Shown piece after piece: positions 17,248 through 26,318 of a stretch of DNA of 64,000 bases. Below the pieces are notes generated by a model. That model saw nothing but the letters and a program-made list of their open reading frames with translations. It was not told the origin of the DNA and searched no databases. Each line of letters opens with the position of its first letter. The first letter of the stretch is position 1. Source of the DNA: CALAED01 sp036378315 (GTDB taxonomy: Bacteria; Actinomycetota; Actinomycetes; Streptosporangiales; Streptosporangiaceae); contig DASUWU010000074.1 of NCBI GenBank assembly GCA_036378315.1, forward strand, positions 1 through 64,000, in the 5' to 3' direction. A program made the translations under genes and the position numbers.

Positions 17248-18435
17248 CTAGGGGTGCCGGTGGCGGCGGAGCCGCTCCCGGTCCGGCTTCCCGGAGGGGA
17301 GCAGGGGAATCGCGTCGGTCAGCTCGAGTTCGCGGGGCGCGGCGCAGGCGGGCAGCCGGGCGCGCACCCAGGCCCGCAACTCGTCGAGCGCGGGGCCGGT
17401 CCCGGCGGCCGCCGGGACCACGACCGCGACGACCCGCTGGCCCCACTCGGGGTCGGGGCGGCCGACCACGGCGACGTCCTTGACCGCGGGGTGGGTCGCG
17501 AGCGCCCGCTCGACGGCGCCGGCGACGACCTTCTCGCCGCCGGTGTTGATCACGTCGTCGGCGCGTCCGAGCACCCGGAGGGCGCCGTCGCCGTCGATGG
17601 TGCCGAGATCGCCGGTGATGAACCATCGTCCCCGCCGCGCCGCCGCGGTGAGGTCGGGCCGCAGCCGGTAGCCGGAGAACAGCACGGGACCGGCCAGCCG
17701 GATCAGGCCGTCCGCGCCCACGTCGACCGAGACGCCGTCCAGCGGCATCCCGTCGTACACGCAGCCGCCGCATGTCTCGGTCATGCCGTAGGTGGTGACG
17801 ACCCGGCCGCCGGCGGCCCGGGCGGCCTCGATCAGCCCGGGCGGCGCGGCCGCCCCACCCAGCAGGATCGTGGCGGGGGCCGCCAGGTCCGCGCCGGCGT
17901 CGAGCATCCTGCGCAGCTGGGTGGGGACGAGCGCGACGTGCCGGCCGGCGGCGCGGCGGGCGACCGCCGCCTCGTCGAACCGCTCGTGGATGATCGGCTC
18001 GGTGCCGGCGACCAGCGAGCGGACGAGGACCTGGATGCCGGCGATGTGGCTGGTGGGCAGGCAGCACAGCCAGCCGTCGCCCGGCCCGGCGCCCAGCCGC
18101 CGCAGGCTGGCGGTCGCCGAGTGCCGCAGCGCGTCGGCGGACAGTTCGACGATCTTTGGTTCGCCGGTCGACCCGGACGTCGCGATCAGCACGGCCGTGC
18201 CATCGGGGACCGGCGGCGCCGGCGCCCGCTCGCCCGCCCGTGCGTAGGCCCGCGTGCCGGCGGCGGTGACCACGGCGGCGGGGCGCAGCGCGGCAAGCAC
18301 CGCGTCGAGCGCGGGTGCCGGCAGGTCGGGCGGCAGCGGGCAGATGGCCGGTCCGCCGCCGTCCAGCGCGGTCTCCAGCGCCTGATAGAGCGGCCGTCCT
18401 GGCGGCAGGGCGACGGCGTGCACGAGGCGTTCCAT
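17248..18435 (-). CDS. menE: o-Succinylbenzoate-CoA ligase
   Basis: 395 residues of the adenylate-forming (ANL) superfamily, short as is typical for MenE. The P-loop motif is ATSGSTGEPK, the A5 motif VTTYGMTETCGG, the A7 core WFITGDLGTIDGDG and the A10 lysine PSGKPDRERL. It activates o-succinylbenzoate with ATP and CoA in menaquinone synthesis. It is divergent from menB-menC-menD, which complete this part of the pathway. TACCCT at 18445-18450 (minus strand) ends 9 nt before the ATG and there is no clear Shine-Dalgarno, so the leader is very short. Confidence 0.93.
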   Translation of the reverse strand: MERLVHAVALPPGRPLYQALETALDGGGPAICPLPPDLPAPALDAVLAALRPAAVVTAAGTRAYARAGERAPAPPVPDGTAVLIATSGSTGEPKIVELSADALRHSATASLRRLGAGPGDGWLCCLPTSHIAGIQVLVRSLVAGTEPIIHERFDEAAVARRAAGRHVALVPTQLRRMLDAGADLAAPATILLGGAAAPPGLIEAARAAGGRVVTTYGMTETCGGCVYDGMPLDGVSVDVGADGLIRLAGPVLFSGYRLRPDLTAAARRGRWFITGDLGTIDGDGALRVLGRADDVINTGGEKVVAGAVERALATHPAVKDVAVVGRPDPEWGQRVVAVVVPAAAGTGPALDELRAWVRARLPACAAPRELELTDAIPLLPSGKPDRERLRRHRHP

Positions 18436-18545
18436 GTCGTGATCAGGGTAGGTCCTGTGGACGCACCCCGGCGGCGCCGCCCGGCGCGGGGACGCTTGAA
18501 TGGACGGCAGTGATCCGGTGGGAAGAGGCGGAAGAAGGCGGCGAC

Positions 18546-19451
18546 ATGGTTTCCGAGCTGTTCGATCCTGACGCGTGGGCGCCGGTCGATGACGTGCCAG
18601 GGCCCGCCTTCAAGGACATCACCTATCACCGGGCCGTGGATCATGGGACGGTGCGGATCGCGTTCAACCGGCCCGAGGTGCGCAACGCGTTCCGGCCGGC
18701 GACGGTCGACGAGCTCTACCGCGCGTTCGACCATGCCAGGCTGACCGGTGACGTCGGGTGCGTGCTGCTCACCGGCAACGGTCCGTCGCCGAAGGACGGC
18801 GGCTGGGCCTTCTGCGCCGGCGGCGACCAGCGGATCCGCGGCGCGGACGGCTACAAGTATGCGACGGGCGAGACGGCCGAGACGATCGATCCGGCCAGGG
18901 CCGGCCGGCTGCACATCCTGGAGGTGCAGCGGCTGATCCGGTTCATGGGCAAGGTGGTGATCTGCGTCGTGCCCGGCTGGGCGGCCGGCGGCGGGCACAG
19001 CCTGCACGTGGTGTGCGATTTGACGCTGGCCAGCCGCGAGCACGCCCGCTTCAAGCAGACCGACGCCGACGTGGCCAGCTTCGACGGCGGCTTCGGCTCG
19101 GCGTACCTGGCCCGGCAGGTGGGGCAGAAGTTCGCCCGGGAGATCTTCTTCCTCGGCGAGACCTACGACGCGGCGGCGGCGTACAGGATGGGCATGGTCA
19201 ACGCCGTGGTGCCGCACGCGGAGCTGGAGAAGGTCGCGCTGGAGTGGGCGCGGAAGGTCAACGCCAAGAGCCCGACCGCGCAGCGGATGCTGAAGTTCTC
19301 CTTCAACCTCATTGACGACGGGCTTGTCGGCCAGCAGGTGTTCGCCGGCGAGGCCACCCGGCTGGCGTACGGGACGGCGGAGGCCGCGGAGGGCCGGGAC
19401 GCCTTCCTCGAAAAGCGGGTCGCGGACTGGTCGCCGTTCCCCTGGTATTAA
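18546..19451 (+). CDS. menB: 1,4-Dihydroxy-2-naphthoyl-CoA synthase
   Basis: 301 residues, crotonase superfamily. The family-specific stretch FCAGGDQRIRG and oxyanion-hole region VPGWAAGGGHSLHVVCDLTLAS are clear, as is the MenB signature DVASFDGGFGSAYLARQVG. It closes o-succinylbenzoyl-CoA to the naphthoate ring. The ATG at 18546 (MVSELFDPDAW) follows GAAGAAGG; the open frame upstream has no similarity. The menC frame touches its TAA stop, so menB-menC-menD read as an operon. Confidence 0.96.
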   Translation: MVSELFDPDAWAPVDDVPGPAFKDITYHRAVDHGTVRIAFNRPEVRNAFRPATVDELYRAFDHARLTGDVGCVLLTGNGPSPKDGGWAFCAGGDQRIRGADGYKYATGETAETIDPARAGRLHILEVQRLIRFMGKVVICVVPGWAAGGGHSLHVVCDLTLASREHARFKQTDADVASFDGGFGSAYLARQVGQKFAREIFFLGETYDAAAAYRMGMVNAVVPHAELEKVALEWARKVNAKSPTAQRMLKFSFNLIDDGLVGQQVFAGEATRLAYGTAEAAEGRDAFLEKRVADWSPFPWY

Positions 19452-19513
19452 TGCAGAGATCCGCGGGACAGACAGGCGGGCGGCAGGCGAGCGACGGACA
19501 GGGGGACGGCGGC

Positions 19514-20476
19514 GTGCGGGTGTTTTCCATCCCGATGCGGACGCGGTTTCGCGGGGTCACCCGCCGCGAGGGCGTGCTCGTGCACGGGCCGGCCGGGTGG
19601 GGGGAGTTCTCCCCGTTCCCCGAGTACGGCCCGAAGGAGTGCGCCCGCTGGCTGGCCGCCGCCCGCGAGGCCGCCTTCGACGGCTGGCCGCCGCCGCGGC
19701 GGGACCGGATCCCGGTGAACGCGACGGTCCCCGCCGTCCCGGCGCAGCGCGCGCACGATCTGGTGAAGGCGTCCGGGTGCCGTACCGCCAAGGTCAAGGT
19801 GGCCGAGCGTGGGCAGCGCGACGGCGACGACCTGGCCCGGGTCGAGGCGGTCAGGGACGCGCTCGGGCCCGGCGGGAGGCTGCGCGTCGACGCCAACGGC
19901 GCGTGGAGCGTCGAGCACGCCGTCGAGATGATCAACGCGCTGCGCCGGTTCGACCTGGAGTACGTCGAGCAGCCGTGCGCGACGCTCGATGAGCTGGCGC
20001 TGGTGCGCCGCCGGGTGGACGTGCCGATCGCGGCGGACGAGTCGATCCGCCGGGCCGAAGACCCCATGAAGGTGCGGGCGGCCGGGGCCGCCGACGTGGC
20101 GGTGCTGAAGGTGCAGCCCCTGGGCGGGGTGCGGGCGGCGTTGCGGGTCGCCGAGGCGTGCGCGCTGCCGGTGGTGGTCTCCAGCGCCGTGGAGACCTCG
20201 ATCGGGCTGGCCGGCGGCCTCGCGCTGGCCGCCGCGCTGCCCGAGCTGCCGTACGCCTGCGGCCTCGGCACCCTGTCCCTGCTGGAGGGCGACGTGGTGG
20301 CCGACCCGCTGGCCCCGGCCCGCGGGGTGATCGAGGTGCGGCGGCCGCGGCTCGATGAGGCGGCGCTGGGCCACTACGAAATCAGCGCCACCCCCGGCGG
20401 GGCGGCCTGGCGCCGGCGGGTGGCCGGCGCCCAGGCGTTCATGGATCCCCCGCCGGTGATCGGGGTGGCCCGGTGA
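19514..20476 (+). CDS. menC: o-Succinylbenzoate synthase
   Basis: 320 residues of the enolase superfamily: the TAKVKV lysine motif, then metal ligands in LRVDANGAWS, YVEQPCATLDEL and PIAADESIRRAED, and the second catalytic lysine in DVAVLKVQPLGGV. It dehydrates SHCHC to o-succinylbenzoate. GTG 19514 has GGGGGA 7 nt upstream and begins right at the conserved sequence. An in-frame ATG at 19451, overlapping the menB stop, would add 21 low-complexity residues and is less likely. menD overlaps its end by four bases. Confidence 0.93.
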   Translation: MRVFSIPMRTRFRGVTRREGVLVHGPAGWGEFSPFPEYGPKECARWLAAAREAAFDGWPPPRRDRIPVNATVPAVPAQRAHDLVKASGCRTAKVKVAERGQRDGDDLARVEAVRDALGPGGRLRVDANGAWSVEHAVEMINALRRFDLEYVEQPCATLDELALVRRRVDVPIAADESIRRAEDPMKVRAAGAADVAVLKVQPLGGVRAALRVAEACALPVVVSSAVETSIGLAGGLALAAALPELPYACGLGTLSLLEGDVVADPLAPARGVIEVRRPRLDEAALGHYEISATPGGAAWRRRVAGAQAFMDPPPVIGVAR

Positions 20477-22167
20477 ACCCGGCGACCGCGCTGGCCACGG
20501 TGCTCGTCGACGAGCTGCTGCGGGCCGGCCTGTCCGACGCGGTGCTCGCGCCCGGGTCGCGGTCGGCGCCGCTGGCGCTGGCGCTGCACGCGGCGGCGCG
20601 GGCGGGCCGGGTCAGGCTGCACGTCCGCATCGACGAGCGGTCGGCGGCTTTCCTGGCGCTCGGCCTGGCCAAGCAGGCGGGCCGGCCGGTCGCCGTGGTG
20701 TGCACCTCGGGCACCGCGGCGGCCAACTTCCACCCCGCGGTCGTGGAGGCGCACGAGGCTGGGGTTCCGCTGCTCGTGCTCACCGCCGACCGGCCGCCCG
20801 AGCTGCGCGGCACCGGCGCGAACCAGACGATCGACCAGCTCAAGCTGTACGGTTCGGCCGTGCGCCTGCACTGCGAGGTGGGAGCGCCCGAGGAGCGGCC
20901 CGGCATGGTGGCCTACTGGCGGTCGCTGGCCAGCCGGGCGTGGGCGGCGGCCGGGGCGCCCGATCCTGGGCCGGTCCACCTCAACGTGGCGTTCCGGGAG
21001 CCGCTCGTCCCGGCGGGCGACGACGCGCCGTGGTGCGAGTCGCTGGACGGCGACCTGACGGGCGCGTGGACGAAGGTGCGGGCGGCCACGCCCGGCTCGG
21101 TGCTGCACGTGCCGCCGACGCGCCGCGGCGTGCTCGTCGTCGGCGACGGAGCGGTGAACGTCAAGCGGTACGTGGCGGCGGCGTCGATGGCCGGCTGGCC
21201 GGTGCTGTCGGAGCCGACCGGCAACGCCCGTTACGGCGACCACGCGATGTCGTCGTTCCACTTCCTGCTCGGGGTGCCGGAGTTCGTGGAACGGCACCGC
21301 CCCGAGGTGATCGTCACACTCGGCAAGCCCGGCCTGTCCAGACCGCTGCTGTCGTTCCTGCACCGCACCGACGAGCACATCGTGGTCGCGCCCGCGCTGG
21401 CCCGCTGGCCCGACCCGGTCCGGTCGGCGACGCAGGTCGCCCAGGAGGCCGAGATCCCCGTGGTGGCCGGGGACGACGCCTGGCTGAAATCATGGCGGGC
21501 CGCCGACGCGGCGGCCGCGGCGGCCGTCGACGCGGTGCTCGACGAGGCGGTCGAGGTGACCGAGCCGCGGCTGGCCCGCGACCTCGTCGCCGCGCTGCCG
21601 GGGCGGGCGCTGCTGCTGGCGGCGTCGAGCATGCCCATCCGCGACCTCGACCAGGTGATGCGGCCGCGCCGGGGGGTACGGATCATCGCCAACCGGGGGG
21701 CAAGCGGGATCGACGGGCTGGTGTCGACCGCGATCGGCGCGGCGCTTGCGCATGCCGGGCCGGCGTACGCGCTGCTCGGCGACCTGGCGTTCCTGCACGA
21801 CCAGAACGGTCTCGTGCTCGGGCCCGAGGAGGCCAGGCCGGACCTGGCGATCGTGGTGGTCAACAACGCGGGCGGCGGCATCTTCTCGCTGCTGCCGCAG
21901 GCGGCCCTGCCCGGCCCGTTCGAGCGGGTCTTCGGCACACCCCACCAGGTCGACCTGGCGCACGTCGCCGCCGCGCACGGGCTGCCGTACACGCTGGTGC
22001 GGGCGATGGGCGACCTGCCCAAGGCGCTCGCCGGCGAAGGGCTGCGCATCGTCGAGGCGCGCACCGACCGGACCGCCAACGCCGCCCTGCACGCGCGGCT
22101 GCGGGAGGCCGCGCACGCCGCGGTCAGGACCGTCCTCGCCGTCCGCACCGGCCGGGGCGGCGGATGA
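20473..22167 (+). CDS. menD: 2-Succinyl-5-enolpyruvyl-6-hydroxy-3-cyclohexene-1-carboxylate synthase
   Basis: 564 residues, a thiamine-diphosphate enzyme. The N-terminal pyrimidine domain has DAVLAPGSRSAPLALAL and the catalytic glutamate region HVRIDERSAAFLALGLAK; the C-terminal domain has the TPP motif GDLAFLHDQNGL followed by VVVNNAGGGIFSLLP. It condenses isochorismate with 2-oxoglutarate. GTG 20473 overlaps the menC stop (GTGA), implying translational coupling. The isochorismate it needs would come from the menF gene about 5 kb downstream. Confidence 0.96.
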   Translation: MNPATALATVLVDELLRAGLSDAVLAPGSRSAPLALALHAAARAGRVRLHVRIDERSAAFLALGLAKQAGRPVAVVCTSGTAAANFHPAVVEAHEAGVPLLVLTADRPPELRGTGANQTIDQLKLYGSAVRLHCEVGAPEERPGMVAYWRSLASRAWAAAGAPDPGPVHLNVAFREPLVPAGDDAPWCESLDGDLTGAWTKVRAATPGSVLHVPPTRRGVLVVGDGAVNVKRYVAAASMAGWPVLSEPTGNARYGDHAMSSFHFLLGVPEFVERHRPEVIVTLGKPGLSRPLLSFLHRTDEHIVVAPALARWPDPVRSATQVAQEAEIPVVAGDDAWLKSWRAADAAAAAAVDAVLDEAVEVTEPRLARDLVAALPGRALLLAASSMPIRDLDQVMRPRRGVRIIANRGASGIDGLVSTAIGAALAHAGPAYALLGDLAFLHDQNGLVLGPEEARPDLAIVVVNNAGGGIFSLLPQAALPGPFERVFGTPHQVDLAHVAAAHGLPYTLVRAMGDLPKALAGEGLRIVEARTDRTANAALHARLREAAHAAVRTVLAVRTGRGGG

Positions 22168-22204
22168 CGGGACCACCTCACCACCGGCAACCTGGAGGTC
22201 ACCG

Positions 22205-22615
22205 ATGGACCTGGACCGAGCCCGCGACTTCCTGCGCGGCAACCACCGCGCCGTGATGGCGACCTATCGCCCCGATGGCCGGCCGCAGCTGTCGCCGGTG
22301 ACGATCGGGGTCGACGATGCCGGGCGGGCGATCGTGAGCACGCGGGAGACGGCGGTGAAGGTGCGCAACCTGCTCCGCGACCCGCGCGTCGCGTTCTGCG
22401 TCACCACCGACGCGTTCTTCGGTGACTGGCTGCAGCTCGACGGCGAGGCGACGGTCGTGCACCTGCCGGAGGCGATGGAGCTCCTCGTCGACTACTACCG
22501 GCGGATCTCCGGCGAGCATCCCGACTGGGCCGACTACCGCGCCGCGATGGAGCGGGACCGGCGGGTGCTGGTCCAGGTGACGCTGACGCACGCCGGGCCG
22601 GACTTCCACGGCTGA
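22205..22615 (+). CDS. PPOX-class F420-dependent oxidoreductase
   Basis: 136 residues with the split-barrel flavin/F420-binding fold: RAVMATYRPDGRPQLSPVTIGVD, ETAVKVRNLLRDPRVAFCVT and a C-terminal VQVTLTHAGPDFHG. The size and motifs match the TIGR03618 PPOX-class proteins that use F420 or flavin in actinomycetes; the substrate is unknown. ATG 22205 follows GGAGGT by 4-5 nt. It starts 37 bp after menD and could be the last gene of the men operon. Confidence 0.88.
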   Translation: MDLDRARDFLRGNHRAVMATYRPDGRPQLSPVTIGVDDAGRAIVSTRETAVKVRNLLRDPRVAFCVTTDAFFGDWLQLDGEATVVHLPEAMELLVDYYRRISGEHPDWADYRAAMERDRRVLVQVTLTHAGPDFHG

Positions 22616-22684
22616 CCTGCGCCTCCACCCGCTTCGTCCTCCGCTTGTTCACCCGGGCCGACCCATGGGACGAATGCCGGGTTG

Positions 22685-22713
22685 TTGACCACCCCGAGCC
22701 CCGCATCTACCCT
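22685..22713 (+). promoter_or_regulatory. Consensus-like promoter facing the antisense side of the aldo/keto reductase
   Basis: TTGACC (22685-22690), 17-bp spacer, TACCCT (22708-22713). The only thing directly downstream on this strand is a short frame (22717-22773, 18 codons) and then the antisense of the aldo/keto reductase gene. A hairpin CCGTGG-acctg-CCACGG lies at about 22798-22814. It may drive a small or antisense RNA. Confidence 0.35.
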
Positions 22714-22823
22714 CAGATGGCCGACGACACCCGACCAATACCGGGTAGGCCCGTCCCCCCGCCGAAGGGCTGATGATCGTGCGCAGGCCGCTCCCAGCCG
22801 TGGACCTGCCACGGACCTGGGGG

Positions 22824-23807
22824 CTACCAGCGGTCGTGGACCAGCGGGCGGATCAGCTCGTCGTAGACCGCGCGTACCCCGTCGTGGGCGGCGGCGGGCA
22901 GCGGCGGCAGGTCGCCGGCGGCGGCGTTCGCCCGTGCCTGCTCGGGGCTGCGCGCGCCGGGGATGACGACGCTGACCCCCGGCTGGTCGAGGATCCAGCG
23001 CAGCGCGAACCCGGCCATGGCGTGCCCATCGGGCACGTAGTCCGCCAGCCGGCGGACGGCGGCGAGCCCGGTCGCGTAGTCGACCCCGGAGAAGGTCTCG
23101 CCGACGTCGAACGCCTCGCCGCGCCGGTTGAACGTGCGGTGGTCGTCGGCGCCGAACCGCGTGGACTCGTCGTAGCGGCCCGACAGCAGGCCGCTGGCCA
23201 GCGGCACCCGCGCGATGATCCCGACGCCCGCGGCGCGCGCCGCGGGCAGCACCTGGTCGAGCGGCTTGAGCCGGAAGGCGTTGAGGATGATCTGCACGGT
23301 GGCGACGCCGGGCCGCGCGATGGCCGCGAGCGCCTCGGCGCAGGTCTCGACGCTGACCCCGTAGGCGGCGACGCCGCCGTCGGCGACGAGCGCGTCGAGC
23401 GCGTCGAACACCGCGTCCGCCGCGTACACGGCGGGCGGCGGGCAGTGCAGCTGGACGAGGTCGAGCACGTCGACGCCGAGGTTCGCGCGGGACCTGTCGG
23501 TCCAGGCGCGGAAGTTGTCGAGGGTGTAGTGCGCCGGGTCGAGCGGCGCCCGCCGCCCCATCTTGGTGGCGACGGTCAGGCCGGCGCCGCCGCGCTCGCG
23601 CAGCAGGGCCCCGATGAGGCGCTCGCTGCGCCCGTCGCCGTACACGTCGGCGGTGTCGATGAACGTGACGCCGGCATCGACCGCCGCGGACACGGTGGCC
23701 AGGGCGTCGGCCTCGCTCACCTCGCCCCAGTCGGCGCCGAGCTGCCAGGCGCCCAGACCCACCACGCCGACGGTGCGGCCGGTCCGGCCGAGGACGCGCT
23801 GCTCCAT
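22824..23807 (-). CDS. Aldo/keto reductase
   Basis: 327 residues of the AKR superfamily (YghZ/Tas-like group). The tetrad is visible: Asp and Tyr in FIDTADVYGDGRSE, Lys in LTVATKMGRR and His in DLVQLHCPPP. The C-terminal NADPH-binding part is VSVVIPGARSPEQARANA. It is a cytosolic NADPH-dependent carbonyl reductase of unknown substrate. AGCCTA at 23815-23820 (TAGGCT on the coding strand) ends 7 nt before the ATG and there is no Shine-Dalgarno, so a leaderless mRNA is likely. Confidence 0.9.
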   Translation of the reverse strand: MEQRVLGRTGRTVGVVGLGAWQLGADWGEVSEADALATVSAAVDAGVTFIDTADVYGDGRSERLIGALLRERGGAGLTVATKMGRRAPLDPAHYTLDNFRAWTDRSRANLGVDVLDLVQLHCPPPAVYAADAVFDALDALVADGGVAAYGVSVETCAEALAAIARPGVATVQIILNAFRLKPLDQVLPAARAAGVGIIARVPLASGLLSGRYDESTRFGADDHRTFNRRGEAFDVGETFSGVDYATGLAAVRRLADYVPDGHAMAGFALRWILDQPGVSVVIPGARSPEQARANAAAGDLPPLPAAAHDGVRAVYDELIRPLVHDRW

Positions 23808-23904
23808 GGCGCCGAGCCTATGGCCAAATACGGTCAGCGAGGCGGATTGCCGGCGCCGCGCCCAGATGTGAGGTTTCCCACAAAAGTGATCTCGGAGGTG
23901 CGCG

Positions 23905-26250
23905 TTGGCGACGCTGCTGCGCCGGACCATCGGCCTGTCCTGTGTGCTCGCGGTCACCCTGGTCGCGGCCATGCTGTCGCCCGTCTCCCGGGCGGGCGTG
24001 TTCCCGGCCCGGGCGGCGGGCGCGCGGGCGGCCGCGCTCGGCGAGGACTGCGAGGAACCTGACGTCAAGGCCGCGAAGGCCGCGTCGCCGCGGCTGCTGG
24101 CCGACGAGGAGCCCGAGGTGTGCGGCCCGCTGGCCCCGGGGGAGTGGAAGGCGCTGCAGGACACCTCGGGCGGCGCCGGGCTGCCGGCGCGCGCCCTGCT
24201 GGCCGCGGGCGCGCAGGCCAACCGGATCCCCGCGGTGGGCCGCTGGACCTTCGAGGGCCCGGCCAACATCGGCGGGCGGGTCACCGGGATCGCCGTCGAC
24301 CCGACGCACGCCGACACCGTCTTCCTCACCGCGGCCAGCGGCGGGGTGTGGAAGAGCACCGACGCGGCGACCACGTTCACCTCCGTGTGGCCCGACCGGT
24401 TCCCGCAGGCCACCGGCGCGATCGCGGCAACCCCGGACGGGACCATCTACGTCGGCACCGGTGAGGCCAACCCCGGCGGCGGCTCGCTGACCTACGAAGG
24501 CGACGGCGTCTACCGCTCCACCGACGGCGGCCGCACCTGGAAGAACCTCGGGCTGACCGCCTCGGCCACCATCGGCCGGATCGCCGTCGACCCGGCGAAC
24601 CCCCGGCGGATCTTCGTGGCGGCGACCGGTTCGCTGTTCCGGCCGGGCGGCGACAAGGGCGTGTACCTGACCACCGACGGCGGCGCCCACTGGAGGCGGG
24701 TGCTGGCCGGGGCCAACGCGTGGACCGGCGCCGTCGACCTGGCCATCGCCCCCGACCGGCCGTCCACGGTCTACGCCGCCATGTGGGAGCGGCAGCGCAC
24801 CCCGAGCCTGCGCCGCTACGGCGGCCCAGGCTCGGGCATCTACCGCTCCACCGATGGCGGGCGCACGTGGACGCGGCTGGAGAACGTCACCGCGCTCACC
24901 CCGGGCGACACCACCGGGCTGAAGCCCGACGACAGCTTCAGCCGCGCCGGGGTGGCCGCCGCGCCCGGCGGCCGCGTCTACGTGAGGACGTCGACGTGGG
25001 GCGCGTTCGGCGACGACAAGGGGTTCTACGTCTCCGACGACGGCGGCGACTCCTTCACCACCGGCGGGCAGCACCGCGCGGCCCTCGGCTGGTGGGGCGG
25101 CGAGGTGTGGGTCGACCCGGCCGACCGCGACCGCGTGTTCGTGCCCGGCCAGTTCCTGCGCGCGTCCACCGACGGCGGCAGGACCTGGACCAACGACGCC
25201 GGCACGCACGTCGACCACCATGCGATCGCCTGGGACCCGAACGTGCCCGGCCGGGTGTACGAGGGCAACGACGGCGGCATCTACCGCTCCGAAGCGAACG
25301 CGGCCTCGGGCAGCTGGGTCAAGGCGACCAACGAGCCGTGGACCCAGTTCTACAGCGTGGCGGTCAGCGCCCAGGACCCGACGCGGATCACCGGCGGCGC
25401 GCAGGACAACGGCTCCAACCGCACCTGGGGCGGCGCGCGCTGGAACTCATGGAACGGCGGCGACGGCGTGGCCAACCTGATCGACCCGGCCGACCAGAAC
25501 CGCGTCTACAGCTGCTCGCAGTTCGGCAACTGCGCCCGTTCCCTCGACGGCGGCGACACCCTGGAGGACCTGAACGTGGCCGCGGCCGGCGACGACAGGT
25601 TCGGCTGGTTCAGCCCGCTGGAGTTCGCCGCCGACGACACGGCCGTCGTCTACCTCGGCGGGTCGCGGCTGTTCCGCTCGACCGACGGGCTGGCCTTCAC
25701 GCCGATCAGCCCGGACCTCACCGGCGGCCCGGGCGACGACCCGGTCTACCCGTTCGGCACGCTGACCAGCGTCTGGGCTCGCGGCAGCGAGATCATCGCC
25801 GGCACCGACGACGGGCGGGTGCAGCTGAGCCGCGACCTCGGCGCGTCGTGGTCGGCGCTGCTGCCCGGCGGGCAGTGGGTGACGCGGGTCAAGGGCGACC
25901 CGGCCGACGCGCGCCGGATCTACGTCACGCTGTCCGGTTACCGGGCCGGAACGGGGGACGGGCACGTGCTCACCAGCGCCAACGGCGGGCGGACCTGGCG
26001 GGACATCACCGGCAACCTGCCGCAGGCGCCGGTGAACGATGTGATCGTCGGGCCGCGCGGGGTGCTGGTCGTCGGCACCGACGCCGGGGTCTTCGCCGGG
26101 GTCGGCGGGCACTGGATCCGGCTGGGCACGCTGCCGCTGGCCTCCGTCACCGACATCGAGATGGCCGCCGGCCGGCTGTTCGCCGCGACGTTCGGCCGCG
26201 GCGTCTACAGCATGCCGGTGGCCGCGGCGCTGCGGGGCGCGGCCGGCTGA
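23905..26250 (+). CDS. Secreted BNR/sortilin-like beta-propeller repeat protein
   Basis: 781 residues. A signal peptide (RRTIGLSCVLAVTLVAAML, cleavage likely near residues 27-37) precedes repeated Asp-box motifs, S/T-x-D-x-G-x-T-W, e.g. RSTDGGRTW, LTTDGGAHW, ASTDGGRTW and TSANGGRTW. The protein resembles the VPS10/xyloglucanase-like propellers. No carbohydrate-binding module, catalytic Asp pair or membrane anchor is evident, so calling it a sialidase or glycosidase would be a guess. The start is TTG 23905, 6 nt after GGAGG (23894-23898). Confidence 0.85.
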   Translation: MATLLRRTIGLSCVLAVTLVAAMLSPVSRAGVFPARAAGARAAALGEDCEEPDVKAAKAASPRLLADEEPEVCGPLAPGEWKALQDTSGGAGLPARALLAAGAQANRIPAVGRWTFEGPANIGGRVTGIAVDPTHADTVFLTAASGGVWKSTDAATTFTSVWPDRFPQATGAIAATPDGTIYVGTGEANPGGGSLTYEGDGVYRSTDGGRTWKNLGLTASATIGRIAVDPANPRRIFVAATGSLFRPGGDKGVYLTTDGGAHWRRVLAGANAWTGAVDLAIAPDRPSTVYAAMWERQRTPSLRRYGGPGSGIYRSTDGGRTWTRLENVTALTPGDTTGLKPDDSFSRAGVAAAPGGRVYVRTSTWGAFGDDKGFYVSDDGGDSFTTGGQHRAALGWWGGEVWVDPADRDRVFVPGQFLRASTDGGRTWTNDAGTHVDHHAIAWDPNVPGRVYEGNDGGIYRSEANAASGSWVKATNEPWTQFYSVAVSAQDPTRITGGAQDNGSNRTWGGARWNSWNGGDGVANLIDPADQNRVYSCSQFGNCARSLDGGDTLEDLNVAAAGDDRFGWFSPLEFAADDTAVVYLGGSRLFRSTDGLAFTPISPDLTGGPGDDPVYPFGTLTSVWARGSEIIAGTDDGRVQLSRDLGASWSALLPGGQWVTRVKGDPADARRIYVTLSGYRAGTGDGHVLTSANGGRTWRDITGNLPQAPVNDVIVGPRGVLVVGTDAGVFAGVGGHWIRLGTLPLASVTDIEMAAGRLFAATFGRGVYSMPVAAALRGAAG

Positions 26251-26318
26251 CGCCCGCTCGCGGCATCGCACAGGGGGCCGTAGCCGGCCGGACGCACCTC
26301 GAGGTCATCTTCGGGTCA

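Noticed and set aside
19451..19513. menC start at ATG 19451
   Set aside because: It adds 21 low-complexity residues; GTG 19514 has a ribosome site and begins the conserved sequence.
22740..22775. 6C-type RNA motif
   Set aside because: Only one run of six C residues is present, without the second C-rich loop and paired stems.
22773..24062. 429-codon open frame on the plus strand
   Set aside because: It is the antisense of the aldo/keto reductase; high GC keeps the frame open and the product has no recognisable motif.
23905..26250. Sialidase call for the BNR-repeat protein
   Set aside because: Asp-box repeats alone do not show catalysis; the arginine triad and nucleophilic Tyr/Glu were not identified.
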